Assembly (NCBI GenBank): GCA_023653785.1 | Contig: JAMKCH010058523.1 | Coordinates: 1 to 64,000 of the forward strand | Reading direction: 5' to 3' | DNA: 64,000 nt | Source of the DNA: Ophioderma brevispina | Lineage: Eukaryota; Echinodermata; Ophiuroidea; Amphilepidida; Ophiodermatidae | Shown: one piece after another, positions 23,611 to 35,110 of the stretch | Layout: each line of letters opens with the position of its first letter | Position numbering within the stretch: position 1 is the stretch's first letter | Notes under the pieces: model-generated | The model's database searches: none | The model's input: the letters and a program-made list of their open reading frames with translations, nothing else | What the model was told of the DNA's origin: nothing | Program-made: the position numbers and the translations under genes

Positions 23611-24639
23611 TGAGGGAGATTTCAGGAAGAAGCGCCCCAATTTTTCTCGAAACCCCGGAATTATTTGGAATGCTACAATGTTATTTAGATCCCACCTGAA
23701 TGTTGAATAGCCGAATACGCCCGTCGTCTGTATGTAATAGATGATGATTTTAGTAGTTTCTGTGTGAACGACAGAAAGTCAAGCATGGTTTCTAGGGGAA
23801 CCATTACGATAGCACGCAAGTTCAAAACAAGGGATTTTTGCGGTTTATTTGGCACCCGGTGTCCTATAAACCTCGAAAACGTTTCGAGTAGGTGGTCTAA
23901 ACCGATCCAGTGAAAGTTGAGAGAAATTGGTTTTTGTTGAGCCTAAAAAAATCTCTTCCTGTCACGTTAAGTTGGTTAAACGGGGCTGCGTAATATTTTT
24001 AGTTTTTTATCGCAGTCGCACTGTAACATGATCTCTGTACAATGGATTGGTACACAACAGGAATGTATAGTAGATGAATGGAGCAAAAGCAAACGGGCGG
24101 ACCCATCTTGGGTCTACGCGAGCACAATAGCATTCCAGAGACACATGTTTAAAAGAAGTTGTATCCCGGGTTGCACGTTTTTAGAGACAGGCCATCCCAT
24201 ACGCGCAAATACAAGATGGTGCTCACTGAATTGGCTTGATTCTGTATTGTATCTGTTATGGTGCGTTATCCAATTTCCATGGAACAAATTTTGGTATAAA
24301 TGACCGGCTATTACACCAACCTTGATTGGGCTTTTTTTGGATGACCCATCATGGCCGTCAGTGCTTCAATAGAAGCCAGGCTTTCAAATCCATGGATAGA
24401 GATCAGTGTTTCGAAACCACTAAATGCGAAGTGCAAGTTCAGCAATCTTCCGTACTTTTCAATGAACCGAGTAGCCTTCTTTGTATGATGAAGAGGTTCC
24501 AATTTATTTTTAAAAAATAATTTTCAAGCATCCAGGCTCATTTCATAAAAAGTAGGCACAAAGTATGCCATTTTTTGTTTTAAATTATATATTTTAAAAG
24601 GAAAAAAAAAAAAAAACCGGTTAAATTAAAAGCTTGTGT
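23611..24639. other. No gene recognised
   Basis: Open frame 24028-24303 (91 codons, plus) has no motif or splice context. Confidence 0.35.
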
Positions 24640-24925
24640 TTTTAATTTCAATGTTTAAAAGTAAACGCGAATAGTCTTTCATAAAAGCCAGAACTGACGA
24701 ACCACGATCATCTTCAATTGATTGTGAAAGACTAAACATGGCGTGTGCCAAACGATTAGCGTAAAAATAACATGGCGGCTTAGTTAATCGTCTACTGCTT
24801 CGAAAGTTTTAAGCATTGAAAATGGTGTTTTTCTTCGCAAGGAATACTCCAAGGGACCATGAAACACCATCTGGCACGCATAGTAGGGATATTCATATAT
24901 AGTGCCGATAGATCATATCAAAATC
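24640..24925 (-). repeat. Dispersed repeat family E, copy 2 (inverted)
   Basis: Read on the minus strand it is collinear with the copy at 36565-36860: TATATGAATATCCCTA, CCAGATGGTGTTT, TTGGAGTATTCCTTGCGAAG, ACTTTCGAAGCAGTAGACG and AGTCTTTCACA all appear in order. Non-coding. Confidence 0.7.
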
Positions 24926-25929
24926 CTATAAAGTTGACCTGCTGTAAAGGCTTCAACATTTGTCCACAGTAGTCATTTGGATATTCATGGGTGCTCCCAT
25001 TGGAACTCTACACAGTAAACTCTATTGGACCCCCCTGTAGTTTTCAATAGGGCATCCGTCATTGTGAAAATTCAAATGAATGCCCGGGAGTGACTAATCT
25101 GTGCCGATTGGCTGAGTATTGTTGATTTAAAAAGTTGCAGTAACCCTAGTGGACAATCATTTGTTTACAGATGAAGTAGTAAATCAATCATTTTCTCTGC
25201 GCATGACCAATTCTCCGGGGTCGGGGGGGGGGTAGGCCAAGTGAGCGAAACTTCAACAATACTCAATCGATCGCCACAAATGAGTTTTCAAAATACGCGT
25301 AATTCGTAAATAAACACTGCTTTCCAGTACAGTATTACATCCCATAATGGATGATATATTGTGTGAAACTTGGAAAGACAAATGCCAAATTTTTTGGCAC
25401 AAAATGGCTATTTCTGATTAATACAAAATGCAAAATACTTTGCCAACCTCAAAAAAATTGATTCCTTGGACCACAAAAAACACCATTATTCATGACAAAA
25501 GTATTATGACACATTTTTTTTTATCTGTATAGGTGGCAATCTTGGATTTCACCTGTTTTAGGCAGGGGTTTCTGATTTTTTTCTCAAACTGGTTTGTCAG
25601 TTTCATGTAGAAACTGGAGAGGGAAAGACTTTTTTCCATGAACAAAACCCTGTACATCAAACTCACTTTATCATAAATATAAGCCAATACCTTTCGGGTC
25701 AACAGTCAATACCGATTTTGTGGTAAAGAACTTTCCAGAAGGTCCTGTTTTGTGAAGTCAATACCCCCAATACACTGATATAGTTAACCTCCCACGATAA
25801 CGGAGGAGCTCCCCCCTTAGTTAGAACTTAAAGCTAAAATGCCTTTACCTTTCCAAGCTCGTAAAATATGATGCTTAGTCTTCTCAAATTTTGTGGGATA
25901 TAAACCAATTTCGGTAAAAAATTGCCCCT
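24926..25929. other. No gene recognised
   Basis: Contains a weak inverted pair GAGTATTGTTGA (25113) and TCAACAATACTC (25254), which may mark an old foldback element. A G run lies near 25225. No coding signal. Confidence 0.35.
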
Positions 25930-26145
25930 CATAGCTGCCACCGCAGTCGAGTACTTGTGGGCACATGTTGGACGTGGATCAGTGCTCGGCCCGCCCACGA
26001 CAAGGTTGTGGGTTCGAGCCCCGTTGGGGCCAATGTGTTTCGCCCCTTGAGTAAGGCGCTTTACCTCAATTACTCCTCTCTAACCCTAGGTTGTATAAAA
26101 TGGGTACCGGTGTCATAAACCTACCGTGTCCGCGTGGACTGAGTG
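25930..26145 (+). mobile_element. tRNA-derived SINE
   Basis: B box GGTTCGAGCCC (26011) lies in a T-arm-like context with stem GTTGGGG, preceded by a tRNA-like segment with CAGTGCTCGGCC. The body reads TTGAGTAAGGCGCTTTACC, TACTCCTCTC and TATAAAATGGGTACC. From memory, this body resembles tRNA-derived SINEs widespread in deuterostome invertebrates; a repeat library search would settle this. The 5' end of the tRNA part is degraded. Confidence 0.65.
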
Positions 26146-28299
26146 TCCTACCACCCATCTTGTCTATTGTGTTTCGAAATTGAGTGCTGTATGAATGTTT
26201 GTTTCAGCACTGTACCCAAATGGCTCGTTTTCAAGGTCACGGTTTATTCCGTACATGTTGCTATGGTCATAGGGGACACCTCTCATGGGGGACCAACTCA
26301 ATTTCTTTACACCAGCATGAGTAAATGCTGGGAAGGTAACAGTCTCGCTGTAGATGAGGTGTGGCCATCCCCTGCAGCAAAATTATATGGTGAAGTCTGA
26401 CCCAACGCTTCGTAAGAGAGATGGGCACTTCGTCTGTGTACAAGGTCCGTCCCCTTTTACGAGTACTTCCCAGGCTTCTGCAATCGATCCTTCCAAAGGA
26501 ATGCCTGCAAAATTGCGGCAAATCCGTGGAAACTGTCTTCTCTGAGTGAATGAGTGATGTAGTTACCCTTTTCATCTTTTGCTGTTTCAAAGTAACACGA
26601 AATAATAGACCAAATGCTTTGTTGTATTTGCAACCACAAATAAATCTTTGATTACTGGTGGAGCATACTGTCAGATCTGATTGATAGTTCTAACTGATAT
26701 TAATTTAGAATGCTGTTGATTTGATTGACAAGGGGTAATAATCAAAAGTTCCTGGCCTGAATCTCATTCATAAAGGTTGTGTTTGCCGCCGGCACAAATA
26801 GCAACAACTTGAAAAAACCTTGGTTTTGGTTACTGGCAAAGTCTATTATACAACATATCCACTCTTATTTTCCCTCTCAAATTATATATTCAAAAGATCA
26901 AAAATTGGCAAAAAACATGTACCCCCTTTTTTAGCTTAACATCTTTAAGCTAAACGCATAAATGGGGCTTCATTTGTAACAGCAATCTTCTTCCTGCCAT
27001 TTCACATACCTTTGGAATGTCAATTTAATTCTTATTGTGCAATCACACATAATGGCAAGGCATGTGGCAGTCTCCTAGAAGTGGGGTCCAAGGGCCTACC
27101 TTTGGGCCCATGAGGTATTCAGATGACGTCAGCATAAGGAATGGAACCACCATAATTGAATTTTTTTTTTAACTTTTTGAGATATTTATTTCATATATTA
27201 AGAAATGGTAACTTTATGCATAAATTTTTAAGAAAGAAAAAATACATTATGGACCATTTTGTACTTATCAAGTCATACCTTCAAACTGAAATATTTTCAC
27301 TTGGGGTTTATGATCACTTGATAGTATCTAAGTAAATGTGGGTGTTTGTTCACCAATAGCTACTATAAAATTCTATAATTTTTCTATTGAGGTAATCCAT
27401 ACCTTTGACAATTCATCAACTTTTGGCTTCAGTCACGCGCCATCACCATGCTTTGAAAAACATCTTCAATGTTCTTCACACTGAATTTCTAAAATGATTG
27501 GCTATGTGCTGATGAACCAGTTTTCTCTTCTTGAATTCGTGTAGCCTGTTCAACCCATCTCTTTATGCTTATTGGCTTGCTCTGCACATGCTGCTACATT
27601 TCAGACTGTTTGCCCTCACTAAGCCCCTGAGTTTTGAGGAAGACCTGTAAATATAAAAACATACCATATACAAACTGAATAGGAGACTAAAATTAATTCA
27701 AAAACCATGTTTTAATAAATCAGAATAACTGAGGCACCTGATTACCTTTCCAATGTTATTGGAATGTATGCCAATGTTCCTTCACTGAGAATTGGAATGC
27801 CCCAAATACCTATTGTAGCACCCCTAAAAGAGAACTGTCTGACCAGTGACCGCCAGTTCACACCCTGCGACCTTTACTCTTCCTCATTTTTCCGTTGGTG
27901 GCCCGAGTCTACCGCTTTCGCACTCGTTTACGCACGTAATATTATGTGCGGGCGGGCACAAAGGGGGAAGTCAACATTGGAAAGGTACTCAGCTCAGTTA
28001 GGATGTCACAAACATATGAATGTTTTTGAATAAATCATTACACTGAGTTGATTACCTTTACACACCAATGTTGACCTGACACTATATGCATTAACCCATG
28101 TGAATGAATATTTTAAATCAACACCAGACTAGCTCCTAGCGTCGGAGGGGAACATTATTCTCAGCGCGGGTCAAAAAGATGCAGCCAAAGGCCGTACCAT
28201 ACACTGAAACATATCTAACATAAAATTGGACATAAGATGCTCACCTTACAATGGAATACTCCGGGGCGAGCGTCATGGTCGGCAACTATTGTGAGACTT
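26146..28299. other. No gene recognised
   Basis: Short frames at 26143-26400 (plus) and 26267-26590 (minus) overlap each other and lack motifs. The stretch 27840-27970 is more GC-rich (words CTTTCGCACTCGTTTACGCA) but no exon is supported. Confidence 0.35.
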
Positions 28300-28389
28300 T
28301 GTTTTCGGTGGATGATATTATGTGTTGTTCCTGCGAGAGCTCTGAACACAAACAGTATCTCTGTGATTTTTCCACGTTACTGTAGTAAC

Positions 28390-29290
28390 AAAAAAAAAAA
28401 AAAAAAGCCGTACAAACGAAAACGTTGTGGGAGCCCTCCACGAAATCGCTTCGCAGATATCCGCAATACTGCCAATACGCGGTTTTAGAGGCCCAAGATG
28501 AATTGTGGATGTTACGAACGTGAATGGGCGTGAGCTTGTGAAGCGCCTATCACCCACCGTCGTGGAGTCTTAATAACAGCGCTTAACCATTTAGCAATCG
28601 GTCGCTCTGGACGCGGACCCGCGGGAGGCAGCGTTAGGGAAACATGAGTCGTACGAGCCCTAAGTGAAGCGGTTTTCCGCTTGTAGTACCCAAGGGCCCG
28701 AACGGGACAAAAACAACAGTGCGTGCGGTTCGTGTCCCGCACCTAAAGTGAAAACATCAGGCATTCGGGTAAAGATTATGGTTGCGTGTCTAAATGGTGG
28801 AGGGTTGAGCGACTCATTTTGGGCCAGAAAAATCCGGCTGGGAAACAGCTTGACCCCTGTCCCGGAAGAATTCCGACGCAGAGATTTGAACTGTTACATC
28901 TTTTTTGTATCCTCTTAACAGATCGTCTCCTCCCGGATGCAATGCGACCAGAAGGCAGTCTAATGGTGACATTTTTCAGTGAAAGCATCGGCCCATTGGC
29001 TCGAATGGCGGCTGCAAGATAGTCTAAAGACGGTTTAAGGATCCCAGGTTTGGACCTACTATCCTGGACCCGGGAGCGATGTGTTTTGAACACCCCACCC
29101 CTCCAGAGGAGACGAATCGACCATGTCTTAATGGGGTCGATCCGTACCTCAAACCCGAAACCTCTATGGAAGGCTAGGATAGCGGACTTGTAATTTCTAC
29201 TGTGGCAGTTTTCAAGATGCCCTATCTAAGCGTTCAGTGAGAAAGTCAGTGATCTCGGCTACAGACGCACGAGTCGGAGAGACTTCTCGT
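28390..29290 (-). pseudogene. DIRS tyrosine recombinase (broken)
   Basis: Minus-strand pieces in order: SVAEITDFLTERL (about 29260, N-terminal SAM-like domain), NYKSAILAFHRGF (about 29190-29150), MLSLKNVTIRLPSG then IASGRRRS (about 28975-28915, holding the box with the first catalytic Arg), CPVRALGYYKRKTASLR (about 28705-28655), and IADICEAISWRAPTTF (28467-28420, the His/Trp-to-Tyr region). The active-site Tyr expected a few residues after TTF is not in frame; a poly(A) run of about 18 (plus strand near 28390) follows and may hide an indel. Pieces are spread over several frames, so the enzyme is inactive unless these are sequencing errors. Confidence 0.8.
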
Positions 29291-29779
29291 CGCTCACAGC
29301 AAAAAAAAAAAAAAAAAGGACACCAGCGGAAAGTAGGGGTCCGAGACACGCTTAGAATAATCCGTCCATGGTTGACGTCCTTCTTTCTTTCTGATGATAT
29401 GAGCGAGGGTAGCCCTCTGCGAAAACCCTTATCCGCATCCATCCGGATTGGCCAACGCAGTGAACGCAGAAATGTCTATCGACAGGAAGCTGGCGCTCCC
29501 CCCGTCCGGAAGGATAACTAAATCGGCCGGATCGTCAGACTCAGCGCGGAGCCACTAAGCGCTCGACCATTGGCCGAAACCATAGGTGTTTCGCCCAAAA
29601 GGGAGCGATGAGGTTGACACGGCACGCCTCCCGACCGATTTTCGAACTACATGATGTAGGATCGGAATTGGTGGGAAAGCATAGGAGCGTGAAGCCCACC
29701 GACCAGTATATCGGACATGAGCGGACTGCGTACGCTCCCGGGTCATGTGAGTCAGGGTTGCTAGTATGCAGACCAGAGG

Positions 29780-30290
29780 GAGCTTGTGGGCCTCAGACGA
29801 GAAGCGAACAGGTCGATTGAGGGATTGTAAAGCCTCTCGAAGATTTTCTGAACGACTTGTCGGTTCAGTATCATTCCGGGGGGAAGGCCGTTCATCCTGC
29901 CTCGTGAGAGGACCGTCGGCAAGGAAGTTGACAGCCCCTGGAATGTGGCCGCGGACAACGTGATAGCCCTGTCTCAACACCACACGTTATGGGGTCGCCA
30001 TGCGTCGAGACACGGGCCGGAACCGAGTCCCGCCCTGCTTGTTGATGTAGGCCACCACTGTGGAGTTGTCCGACTGGACCAGGACATGGAGTTGGTCACC
30101 ATCGCTTCGAAGTGAGCGTAGTGTTCGTTCCAAGCCCCACAACTTCGAGGGCGATTGACATGGGGCGTGCTCGGTTCTGGGACCAAGTCTCGAGGGTACG
30201 GAGTCCTAGGGTAAAAAACATCCCCAGCCGACTTCGAAGACATCCGTCGTGATTACTGTATCGACCAGGACGGCGGGGAAGGTAATTTCC
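29780..30290 (-). pseudogene. DIRS RNase H domain and post-RNase H segment (broken)
   Basis: Minus-strand motifs in order: DTVITTD followed by VGWG (first catalytic Asp region, about 30265-30215), VLVQSDNSTVVAYINK (Asp-Asn-Ser motif, about 30085-30040), and HIPGAVNFLAD (29947-29915, last conserved block). Then, in another frame, comes IDLFASRL (29817-29793). YAFPPIPILHHVVRKS lies just beyond at about 29683-29636. DNSTVVAYIN and HIPGxxNxLAD are characteristic of the RNase H of DIRS and related LTR elements; DLFASR and YAFPP are typical of the segment after it in DIRS elements. At least two frameshifts separate these motifs. Confidence 0.8.
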
Positions 30291-30400
30291 CTGAGTCTTA
30301 TTAAATGTAGGTTCGTACATATGCAGGACTGTTTAAAAAACAGTAGTACTAATGGTACACTGTTGGGGCAATCGGGGCCTGTTTGCTTGGATAGCAAACT

Positions 30401-31814
30401 TGAGGGACGTTACCAAAAAATCGGCGAAATAAATAACAAAATAAACGCACAACCAGCTTTGGTTTGGAAGTGGAGGGGACTTGGGAACAAATTTTTCAGG
30501 ACGTAAACTGTTTAGGACTGCTCGCGTAAATATACAGGATTACACATGTTACATGAGTTTACCACCTTGTATATTCTCAAGTTATGAGCCATTAAAGTAG
30601 ACTGTCACAATTAAAAGTCTTCATGACGAATAGTTACAAAGCTAACTAATCTTCCTCAGGTCTTCACAAATCACAAATCAATCCATGAACCCAGAAAACT
30701 GATTCTGGCTGATCTAGCTGTTAGTTCAGTCACCTTTTCAAAACTCCAGTATCCCCTTGCCTCTCTCCTTATAGCACTGTGGTGGGAGATTAGTATCAGT
30801 CACACACCATCATTGAGTAATGCCAAGCTGAAAAGCATCACTACCATCAAGTTTTGGCATTTTGATTTTCATAGTAGTCAACAGAACATTTTAAAATTTC
30901 CATTGCCAATTCAGATCCACAACTCGCCCCTCTTAAATCTACTTCCATTGCTAGTTTAATGGCTTAATTGTGAATTCCAGACTCGCCTTCTCTGAATCTG
31001 TAACCCCATACTTGTGTCTGGTCCATTTTTGGTATGCAAATTTAAGATTATATTTTGTCAGCAAAAGCCAACAGGACTTGCAGGTGATATATAAAATGTT
31101 GCTGAGGCAACAATAGACAACCCTGCAGGGCTTCTAGAGAAAGGTGACCTAAACTCATCTATTGCGTTTCAGTTATTACACCTCATGATATCAAGACCCA
31201 TAATCCTGCTATTTCATTGGCAATTCATATTACAAATGCTATATCACTAGGAAAACTAATTTGAATGTTCCACATGCCGGCCCTTGCCCCCTAGCTACGC
31301 CTGCAGGTCTACTTACTTTTAAGATGTTCTGTGGTGCTATTCTTTAAAAAATCAGGTTGGGATTAAGCTAGTAATGGCAGGACAGCATTTAGTAAGTCAC
31401 TTTAGAAGATGTCACCTCTGAACAACCTCCGGCACTACCCAATTTACTATAAAATGCCACCACTTGCAAATATCCATTGCCAAGTACAATTTTTTCATGT
31501 AGTTTCAAAACATACCAAATAATATGCTAAAATTTGGAGCCAGTTCTTGTGCTTGCATTTTAAGTCACAAAATTGTGAGACCGGGTGCTTTCATACAATT
31601 GTTTTCAGTAGCATATCAATTATGGTGTACATACCCTGTCCTTTTTAAACTTTTTTGCTGAAGAATAGAATATGACCCAGCCGGTTTGGGGCACTTGCTG
31701 CGGATGCACTGGGTGATAATATACCTGGCATTTAATCTGATACGAGCTATTGCTTAATACAGCATACCGCTCTCCTCCATGGTTCACTTGGGAATTGCGG
31801 CAAATGAATCATGA
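30401..31814. other. No gene recognised
   Basis: AT-rich, no frame above 70 codons with any motif, and no clear repeat. Confidence 0.4.
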
Positions 31815-31930
31815 AAGCATACCGTCCTTCGGAGGGGACGTTAAGCACCGTCGGTCCGTGTAACAGAGTCACAACTGTACAGTACATCGCAGTCAGTGTC
31901 GAATAAGAGTTTAGGGTTTTTGTTGTAAAC
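31815..31930 (+). mobile_element. SINE tail fragment
   Basis: The phrase CCGTCCTTCGGAGGGGACGT followed by TTAAGCACCGTCGGTCCGTG and a CATCGCAG word resembles, from memory, the 3' region of tRNA-derived SINEs seen in deuterostome invertebrates. No tRNA-like head is visible nearby, so this is probably a truncated copy. Confidence 0.4.
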
Positions 31931-33109
31931 CCCTTGATGTTCCAATCCGCCCCCAGTTTAAAAAAAAAACGCGGGCCATGTTAGGAGCGTCCGTATCATA
32001 GTAGCCACGCGGCCCCGCGATCAGCTACACAGTTGAACAAAATCTGCCACACCACAAGCCATACGACATGATCCTTGTGGAAACGAACGACGAGACGAAC
32101 GAATGAACTATTCTATACTTCTCGTGCTGCTCTTTTGAAATTTACTCCTGTACAAAACCGATCAATAGCATTGACAGTGTATGCAGCGGGTATGGACTGC
32201 TCTTTCCAGGACCAGCTCGATTGCAGGACAATCGCTCTTGTGCGTCTGTCGACGTTATGACGTTCCCTAACACTCGGACTTCGAACTCTTTCAACGCTTC
32301 TTTTATTTATCATCCCTCAAGAGGTTTTCTTTACAGTCCTATCTTACATTTGCACAAAAATGAAAAGGCCAGGTTACAGTTCTGCTCCCTCAGCAAGTTC
32401 CTGTCCTGGTAAACATGGCTCCCTTCAGCTCTGCCATTATGTCACGTTGAACACTTGCAGAAGCAGATTCATCACTACATATGAACTTTCAGCTAAAACA
32501 GGATAGTGGTGCTAAGATAGTCGCCCTGAGTTACTGAAAAGGTAACACTGAAAACCCAAATATGTCTCATTACGACTGTGGGTTGTCAGTATTTGGTGAA
32601 CACTGACACACATGTAGCTATTGAGTAAGATTTAATCAAAAGGTTCAAACAAGTTCTTCATGCATGGCACATTGTGTATAAGAACAGCAGTGGCATGTGC
32701 ATGGGGATGTGATTCCATTAAAAGTGCCATTCACAAGAATCCCCATTATTATTCAGCCTGTATTTCAGGTCAGTCTTGCTGTAACACTATTCTTGTGCCT
32801 CCCCACCACTGAAGACTCTTTTTTTGTCGTCTCGTAGGCTTAATACATCATAATAAACTTTTAAAACTTAGAGAGTTCATCCTACCTGAAGAAGGTTGCA
32901 TGGGATTCAAAGTAACATAAACAAAGACGCAGATCTTTTTAAATATCATACAAATGGGTACCAAGTGGCCATTGTGCGTGTAATTACATTAATAGTAACT
33001 GAGCCCAAGAAAGAAATATGTGGACGCCTGCCTATAAGGTGAATTGTAAAAGCAAATGTCCATTAGTCCTATTAGAACGTGTTAATACTCTACCCCCCCC
33101 CCCCTTAGA
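31931..33109. other. No gene recognised
   Basis: CpG-containing stretch at 31990-32300, then AT-rich DNA. Open frames are below 70 codons. A C run of about 13 lies near 33092-33104. Confidence 0.4.
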
Positions 33110-33517
33110 TCTTGTGGCGACTCTTTTCGTTGGTTGACGCCGAATTCTTATTGTAGATTTGCCATAGTTTGTTTCCTTTTGAATTAAGAGGCTATGGTGA
33201 GCATGCTTTGAGTCCTGTACAAAAGAAGATTTAGATGGATACTACGTTGTACGGGGTCAATGATTACGTTCGAGTTTGCTGCTAGCATGTTGTGTAATCG
33301 TATTCAAATACCTTTTAAAGCTTGCCACCTGCAAGGTCATTGCTTGTATTGAATGATTTTCTTAATAAAATTGGGTCTTGAATCCTATTCACCATATGAG
33401 GCTTGTGTTTTGCAGTCCGGTCACTTACGGTCCCTTTGATGGCAAGGAGAAGGTGGGCATTTTTTCCCAAGAGCAAGAGAATTATTTTTTAGTGTTTGAA
33501 GGCATTGATGATATGAG
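33110..33517 (+). repeat. Dispersed repeat family G, copy 4, left half
   Basis: Collinear with copy 2: GACGCCGAATTCTTATTGTA, GCTATGGTGAGCATG, ACGGTCCCTTTGATGGCAAG and TTTTCCCAAGAGC. It stops at the 12-bp duplicated target at 33518 and resumes at 34721. Confidence 0.7.
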
Positions 33518-34720
33518 CAATACTCCTTTACGTATATATTTATTAATCTTCCTGGAGATGGCCAGCGCACACAGTGTTGAAATAAAAAAAACCCATGGCG
33601 CTTGGAACGGATTCGAAACCGCGACCTTCGTATTACATGCACGACGCTCTAACGACTGAGCTATCAAAGCAGGTTGGTAGAATAGCGATAGATATCATTT
33701 ATAGGTGTTAGGGGTCGAAAGGTGTCCTTCGCGTTCTAGCGGATAGCATCAGAACTGTATATTCAATATACGGATTATATTTGTTTTGAAATTTAAACTA
33801 CTTATATTAATCTCTGTCTACCTGGAGAACTATTTATAATCTAGTCCCTGGAGATGGCCATTGCGCACAAACAGTTTTGAAAAAAAAAAAACCCCATGTG
33901 CGCTGGCCGGATTCGAACCGGCGACCTTCGTTTTTATTAACATGCAAGGACGCTCGAACCGTATCTGAGATATCAAGCCGGTTGGTAGAGACGATAGGGA
34001 TATCATCATAGGTGTTAGGTTCGAAAGGTGTCCTTCGCTTTCCTAGCGTATAGCATCAGAACTGTTATTTAACATATACATGTATATGTTTTGGAAATTT
34101 AGTAACACGATTTAGTTGCTAAAGGTAGAAAAGGATGTATAATGTATGATATTGCCCTGGAGATGGCCAGCGCACAACAGTGTGAAAAAAAAAAAAAATA
34201 AACCAGTGCGCCTTGGCCGGATTCGACCCGGCGACCTTCGTATTACATGCACGACGCTCTAACCGACTGAGCTATAACTGTTACAGGGCGGAAAACTTGT
34301 GTGCGCTGGCATTCTCCAGGGAAAAGATTAATAAATTTATAATACATACTTGTCTTACTGGAGAACGAAGTAGTTTAAATTTCAAAACAAATTAATCGTA
34401 ATGTTACTATACAGTTCTGCTTATCCGCTAGTGGACAGCGAAGACACCTTTCGAAAACCTAACACCTATAGATGATATCTATCGCTTTCACCAAACCCTG
34501 CTTGAAGCTCAAGTCGGTTTTGGTTTTTTTTTTTGTTTAGAGCGTTCTGCATGTAATACGAAGGGTGCCCAGCGGTTTCGAATTCCGGCCCAAGGCACTT
34601 GGGGTTTTTTTTTTCAAAACTGTGTGCGATGGCCCATCTCCAGGGAAAGAAAGATTAAATAATATCTATACATCCTTGTCTACCTGGAGAACGAAAGTAG
34701 TTAAATTTCAATACTCCTTT
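33518..34720. mobile_element. Compound tRNA-like SINE insertion with 12-bp target-site duplication
   Basis: The 12-mer CAATACTCCTTT stands at 33518-33529 and again at 34709-34720. Between them lie 1179 bp made of about four SINE units: three on the minus strand (tRNA-like parts near 33590-33665, 33895-33975 and 34205-34275) followed by a plus-strand unit (tRNA-like part near 34525-34595). Each unit joins a tRNA-like head, a poly(T) or poly(A) stretch, the phrase CTGGCCATCTCCAGGG and a tail with GGTGTTAGG...GAAAGGTGTCCTTCGC. On either side, family G sequence continues without loss, so the whole block behaves as one insertion. Confidence 0.85.
34205..34275 (-). other. Best-preserved tRNA-Thr-like SINE head
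   Basis: Minus strand: D arm GCTCAGTCGGTTAGAGC is perfectly paired; anticodon stem TCGTG/TACGA (one G-T pair) encloses loop CATGTAA; the T arm is CGCCGG with GTCGAAT and CCGGC. By position the anticodon is TGT (Thr), but the invariant T33 before it is A. No 7-bp acceptor stem forms, so it is not a functional tRNA gene. The A and B boxes of an internal pol III promoter are intact. The same head occurs near 33590-33665. Confidence 0.7.
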
Positions 34721-35110
34721 CCATTGGCGAATGTTGCGAGGTCCATCGGTTTCGCGAATCGCGTCCCGTCTACAATGAACTTTGAATTCTACTGAATTGA
34801 CAAGCCCCTGGGCGAATGTTGGCGCTTTCCATCGAACCTGTATTACTTCTTACTTTCTTTTTAATTAAAATTAACCGTTTCAACTTGCGGTTCTTTGTGA
34901 TGGCGGAAGGCCCTTCGATAACTTGTGAACCCTGCACCAATCTTCCTCGAAGCACAACCATAGCCCTTGAAGCCAAGACAGCCACAGTGTAACCAAGAAC
35001 CCATGTGGTACATAAAGATCTTCACTCCATAACCTGTACAGTGGCGACTTCAGAATCAGAAAAGCAACAATGTCCGAACTATTAGTCCTGTAGGAGAATT
35101 CAATAATATC
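34721..35110 (+). repeat. Dispersed repeat family G, copy 4, right half
   Basis: Resumes family G after the SINE block: CCATTGGCGAATGTTGCGAG, TTTCGCGAATCGCGTCCCG, TTGGCGCTTTCCATCG, GTGGCGACTTCAGAATC and AACAATGTCCGAAC, all collinear with 10090-10500. Confidence 0.7.

Larger units (their letters stand above)
28300..30400 (-). mobile_element. Degraded DIRS-like retrotransposon
   Basis: On the minus strand the order is the end of a reverse-transcriptase/RNase H domain (30.29-29.78 kb) followed by a tyrosine recombinase (29.29-28.39 kb). This order, with no DDE integrase, is the hallmark of DIRS-type elements. The reading frame changes repeatedly, and no single open frame exceeds 142 codons. The upstream reverse-transcriptase core (YxDD region) is not recognisable, so the copy is 5'-truncated or decayed. 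The segment is GC- and CpG-richer than its surroundings, supporting insertion from elsewhere. No split-direct or inverted terminal repeats could be found to define its ends. Confidence 0.8.

Noticed and set aside
29237..29963. Plus-strand open frames in the DIRS region
   Set aside because: The recognisable RNase H and recombinase motifs are all on the opposite strand; these are antisense shadows.
34205..34275. tRNA-Thr gene
   Set aside because: Position 33 is A, the acceptor stem does not pair, and the same head is repeated with a SINE body.
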